From assembly GCA_938004815.1 (NCBI GenBank), contig CALKVR010000477.1, positions 1-16,149 on the forward strand: a stretch of 16,149 nt of DNA, given 5' to 3'. The stretch is from an uncultured Polyangiaceae bacterium. Its GTDB lineage: Bacteria; Myxococcota_A; Polyangia; Polyangiales; Polyangiaceae. The notes under the pieces were generated by a model, which worked only from the letters and a program-made list of their open reading frames with translations, was not told where the DNA came from and did not search any database. The position numbers and the translations under genes are program-made. This document shows positions 14,664-16,149 of the stretch, piece after piece (position 1 is the first letter of the stretch; every line of letters begins with the position of its first letter).

Positions 14664-16149
14664 CTACTTCGGCGCGAATGCGCCGATGGCGCGTGGGCCG
14701 TCGCCGCGGGCCGTGCCCTTGCCGTGGACGACGTATTGCATTCCGAGGTCGTGAGGCGCGGTGAGCTCCATCGTGCTGGCCTTCAAGAGCGGGGAGCCGC
14801 TCGCGGGCGCGAGATCCATCGAGGCCAGATCGCTGAAGCCGGGGGCGTCGCCGAACACGACCGTGTCGAAGCCGGTGACGACGGCGCGCTTCTCGGCCTT
14901 GAGCACCTGCTGCGGTGTCACGCCCTCACGCATCCAGTTGCCGGCGAGCTCGGCGGTGCCGGCCACGACGCCATCGCGCGCGCCGAGGAGCGTGACCTCG
15001 CGTTTGTAGACGCCCTTGGCCTCGGAGAAGAAGACGTTGTTGGTCGCGACGAGCTTCTCGTCGTTGGTCGATATCTCGAAGATCTGCGTCGGCGCGTAAT
15101 CGTCGTGCGACGCGTTGAGGATGACGACCGTGTTATGAAAAAAGTGTAGCGTGCCCTTGCGGTATGTCTCGTAGATGCCGCTGTCGCCGCCGTAGTGGAC
15201 CATCGAGCCCCCCGCGATCGGCCCCCGGATCAGCACGTTGCCGTAGACCCAGCTCTCGTGGAACGCCGGGTCGGCCACGTTGGGGTCGCGCGCCTCTTGC
15301 GAATCGACCAGATCGATGAGGTGCGCGCCGTCCTCGATCCAGTTGTACCGCATGACGACGCCGGCGCTGCGCTCCTTGACGTTGGCGCCCAGGATGCCCT
15401 GGCCGCCGCTCCGCGGCGGGCCGAACCGGTTGAACTGATAGGTGACGCCGGAGGCCTCGTTGTAGACGTTGTGCTGGTAGTAGTCGGTGAGGCTCGCGTT
15501 CGCGTAGACGTAGTTGCCCTCGATGAGGATGTCTCTCGAGAGCTCCGGGCCGCCCGAGGTGCCGATAAAGAGGCCGTTCATGTTGTCGTGAACGACGCAC
15601 CCGCGGATCGTCAGCTTGGTGGCGCGCTGGACGAAGATGCCGGCCGCGTTCTCGGCCCAGGGCGTCTTCTTGCCGTCCCTGTCGGTGTACGCGTTCTGGC
15701 TGCTCGCGTTGCGGACCTCGAGCCCCTCGATCGCGATGTGCTCGGGCTGCTCGGCGTAGGGTGACGAGTGCTTCTTGCCGACCATGACCAGACCGCGGCC
15801 CTGGAGGCCGTCGTAGGGGAACTCCATCGTGGGCCGCGTGGTAGCGCCCTCGCCATCGATGATGGGCAGCTGACCGTTCGGCCCTGCGACGCCGCAGACG
15901 CGGATGGGGGCGTCTTCACGGCCGACGCCGCTCACCATGATCTTTTCTCGGTAGGGGGCCTCTCGCCAGTGGATGCGCACGGTGTCGCCGGCCGCCAGCT
16001 TCTCCCACGGAACATCGCCGAGCTTCTCGAGCTTTTTTGTGACCTTGAAGCCCTTCGTGTCGGTCGGGAAGAGGACGAGCGAGATGCCCTTGAAGCCGTC
16101 GCCGCCGGTCCGGACCGCGAGCGTGATGAAGTCCGCGCGCGTGCCGTTG
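14664..16149 (-). CDS. Right-handed parallel beta-helix protein, 5' end replaced (partial, chimeric)
   Basis: 494 codons plus the TAG stop are visible; the ORF is open at the right edge. From about residue 45 on (DVPWEKLAAGDTVRIHW, then PIRVCGVAGPNGQLPIIDGE) it is a beta-helix protein with repeating units such as IAIEGLEVRNAS, LTIRGCVVHDNMNGLFIG, ILIEGNYVYANAS, VMRYNWIEDGAHLIDLVD, SWVYGNVLIRG, LHFFHNTVVIL and LVATNNVFFS. It ends PRAIGAFAPK. The C-terminus and strand style match the lipoprotein beta-helix encoded at 11870, so the two are probably related enzymes acting on the same polymer. Homologues start with a signal peptide just before the VPWexLxxGDTV strand (family knowledge). Here that place is taken by about 44 residues resembling an acyl-CoA dehydrogenase. 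As read the protein has no visible export signal. An internal GTG at 15980 is a less likely start, since coding-like sequence extends beyond it. Confidence 0.85.
   Translation of the reverse strand, partial: NGTRADFITLAVRTGGDGFKGISLVLFPTDTKGFKVTKKLEKLGDVPWEKLAAGDTVRIHWREAPYREKIMVSGVGREDAPIRVCGVAGPNGQLPIIDGEGATTRPTMEFPYDGLQGRGLVMVGKKHSSPYAEQPEHIAIEGLEVRNASSQNAYTDRDGKKTPWAENAAGIFVQRATKLTIRGCVVHDNMNGLFIGTSGGPELSRDILIEGNYVYANASLTDYYQHNVYNEASGVTYQFNRFGPPRSGGQGILGANVKERSAGVVMRYNWIEDGAHLIDLVDSQEARDPNVADPAFHESWVYGNVLIRGPIAGGSMVHYGGDSGIYETYRKGTLHFFHNTVVILNASHDDYAPTQIFEISTNDEKLVATNNVFFSEAKGVYKREVTLLGARDGVVAGTAELAGNWMREGVTPQQVLKAEKRAVVTGFDTVVFGDAPGFSDLASMDLAPASGSPLLKASTMELTAPHDLGMQYVVHGKGTARGDGPRAIGAFAPK
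16017..16149 (-). other. Acyl-CoA-dehydrogenase-like segment fused in frame to the beta-helix gene
   Basis: The first 44 visible codons read NGTRADFITLAVRTGGDG, then FKGISLVLFPTDTKGF and KKLEKLG. The order 'NGTRADFITLAVRTG ... GxSLxLxPTDTxGFxVxxKLxKxG' is the middle beta-domain of acyl-CoA dehydrogenases, just before the usual 'xRSSDTAEL' stretch, which is missing. The beta-helix reading begins at about DVPWEKL (16016 downwards). The family match is from memory of the consensus. Confidence 0.7.

Noticed and set aside
14670..14685. CGGCGC-GAAT-GCGCCG hairpin after the polymerase gene
   Set aside because: It has no T-run and lies within the AIGAFAP codons of the convergent beta-helix gene, so I do not call a terminator.

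Overview
The window is very GC-rich, with G or C at most third codon positions and frequent GTG starts. It carries Cys-rich and Ser/Gly/Thr-linker lipoproteins with MopE-type DxDGDG motifs. Together these point to a myxobacterium, most likely of the Polyangium/Sorangium side (inference; no rRNA or marker gene is present). No tRNA, rRNA, CRISPR array, insertion sequence or origin was seen.

Layout. Left end (minus strand): a sigma-54-dependent NtrC-type response regulator running off the window, preceded by a small membrane-anchored hypothetical. Then, on the plus strand, two tandem lipoprotein paralogues (1880-5330) that share a MopE-like motif and a choice-of-anchor-L-like C-terminal domain. 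A small convergent membrane-anchored hypothetical (minus) and a membrane-embedded calcineurin-like phosphoesterase (plus) follow. A threonine/serine dehydratase (minus) overlaps the phosphoesterase tail to tail by four bases.

From 8579 to 14653 lies a tightly packed plus-strand polysaccharide operon: a GT2 glycosyltransferase, a Gfo/Idh/MocA oxidoreductase, an NAD-dependent sugar epimerase/dehydratase, a lipoprotein beta-helix protein and an O-antigen-polymerase-like membrane protein. The first four genes are joined by 4-base GTGA/ATGA overlaps. A second beta-helix protein (minus) converges on the operon and runs off the right edge. The likely logic is that the oxidoreductase and epimerase make or modify a nucleotide sugar, GT2 assembles a repeat unit, the polymerase extends it, and the beta-helix proteins bind, cleave or epimerise the exported polymer.

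The most striking observation is at the two edges. The left regulator reads in frame from a truncated NtrC AAA+ domain into about 40 residues that look like the C-terminus of a LacI-family repressor, so the sensor-II segment and the Fis-type HTH are missing. The right beta-helix ORF reads in frame from about 44 residues that look like the middle of an acyl-CoA dehydrogenase. Both are apparent chimeric junctions, either real rearrangements or assembly joins. A second observation is a long imperfect hairpin that encloses the Shine-Dalgarno of the epimerase gene at the end of the oxidoreductase gene, suggesting translational coupling.
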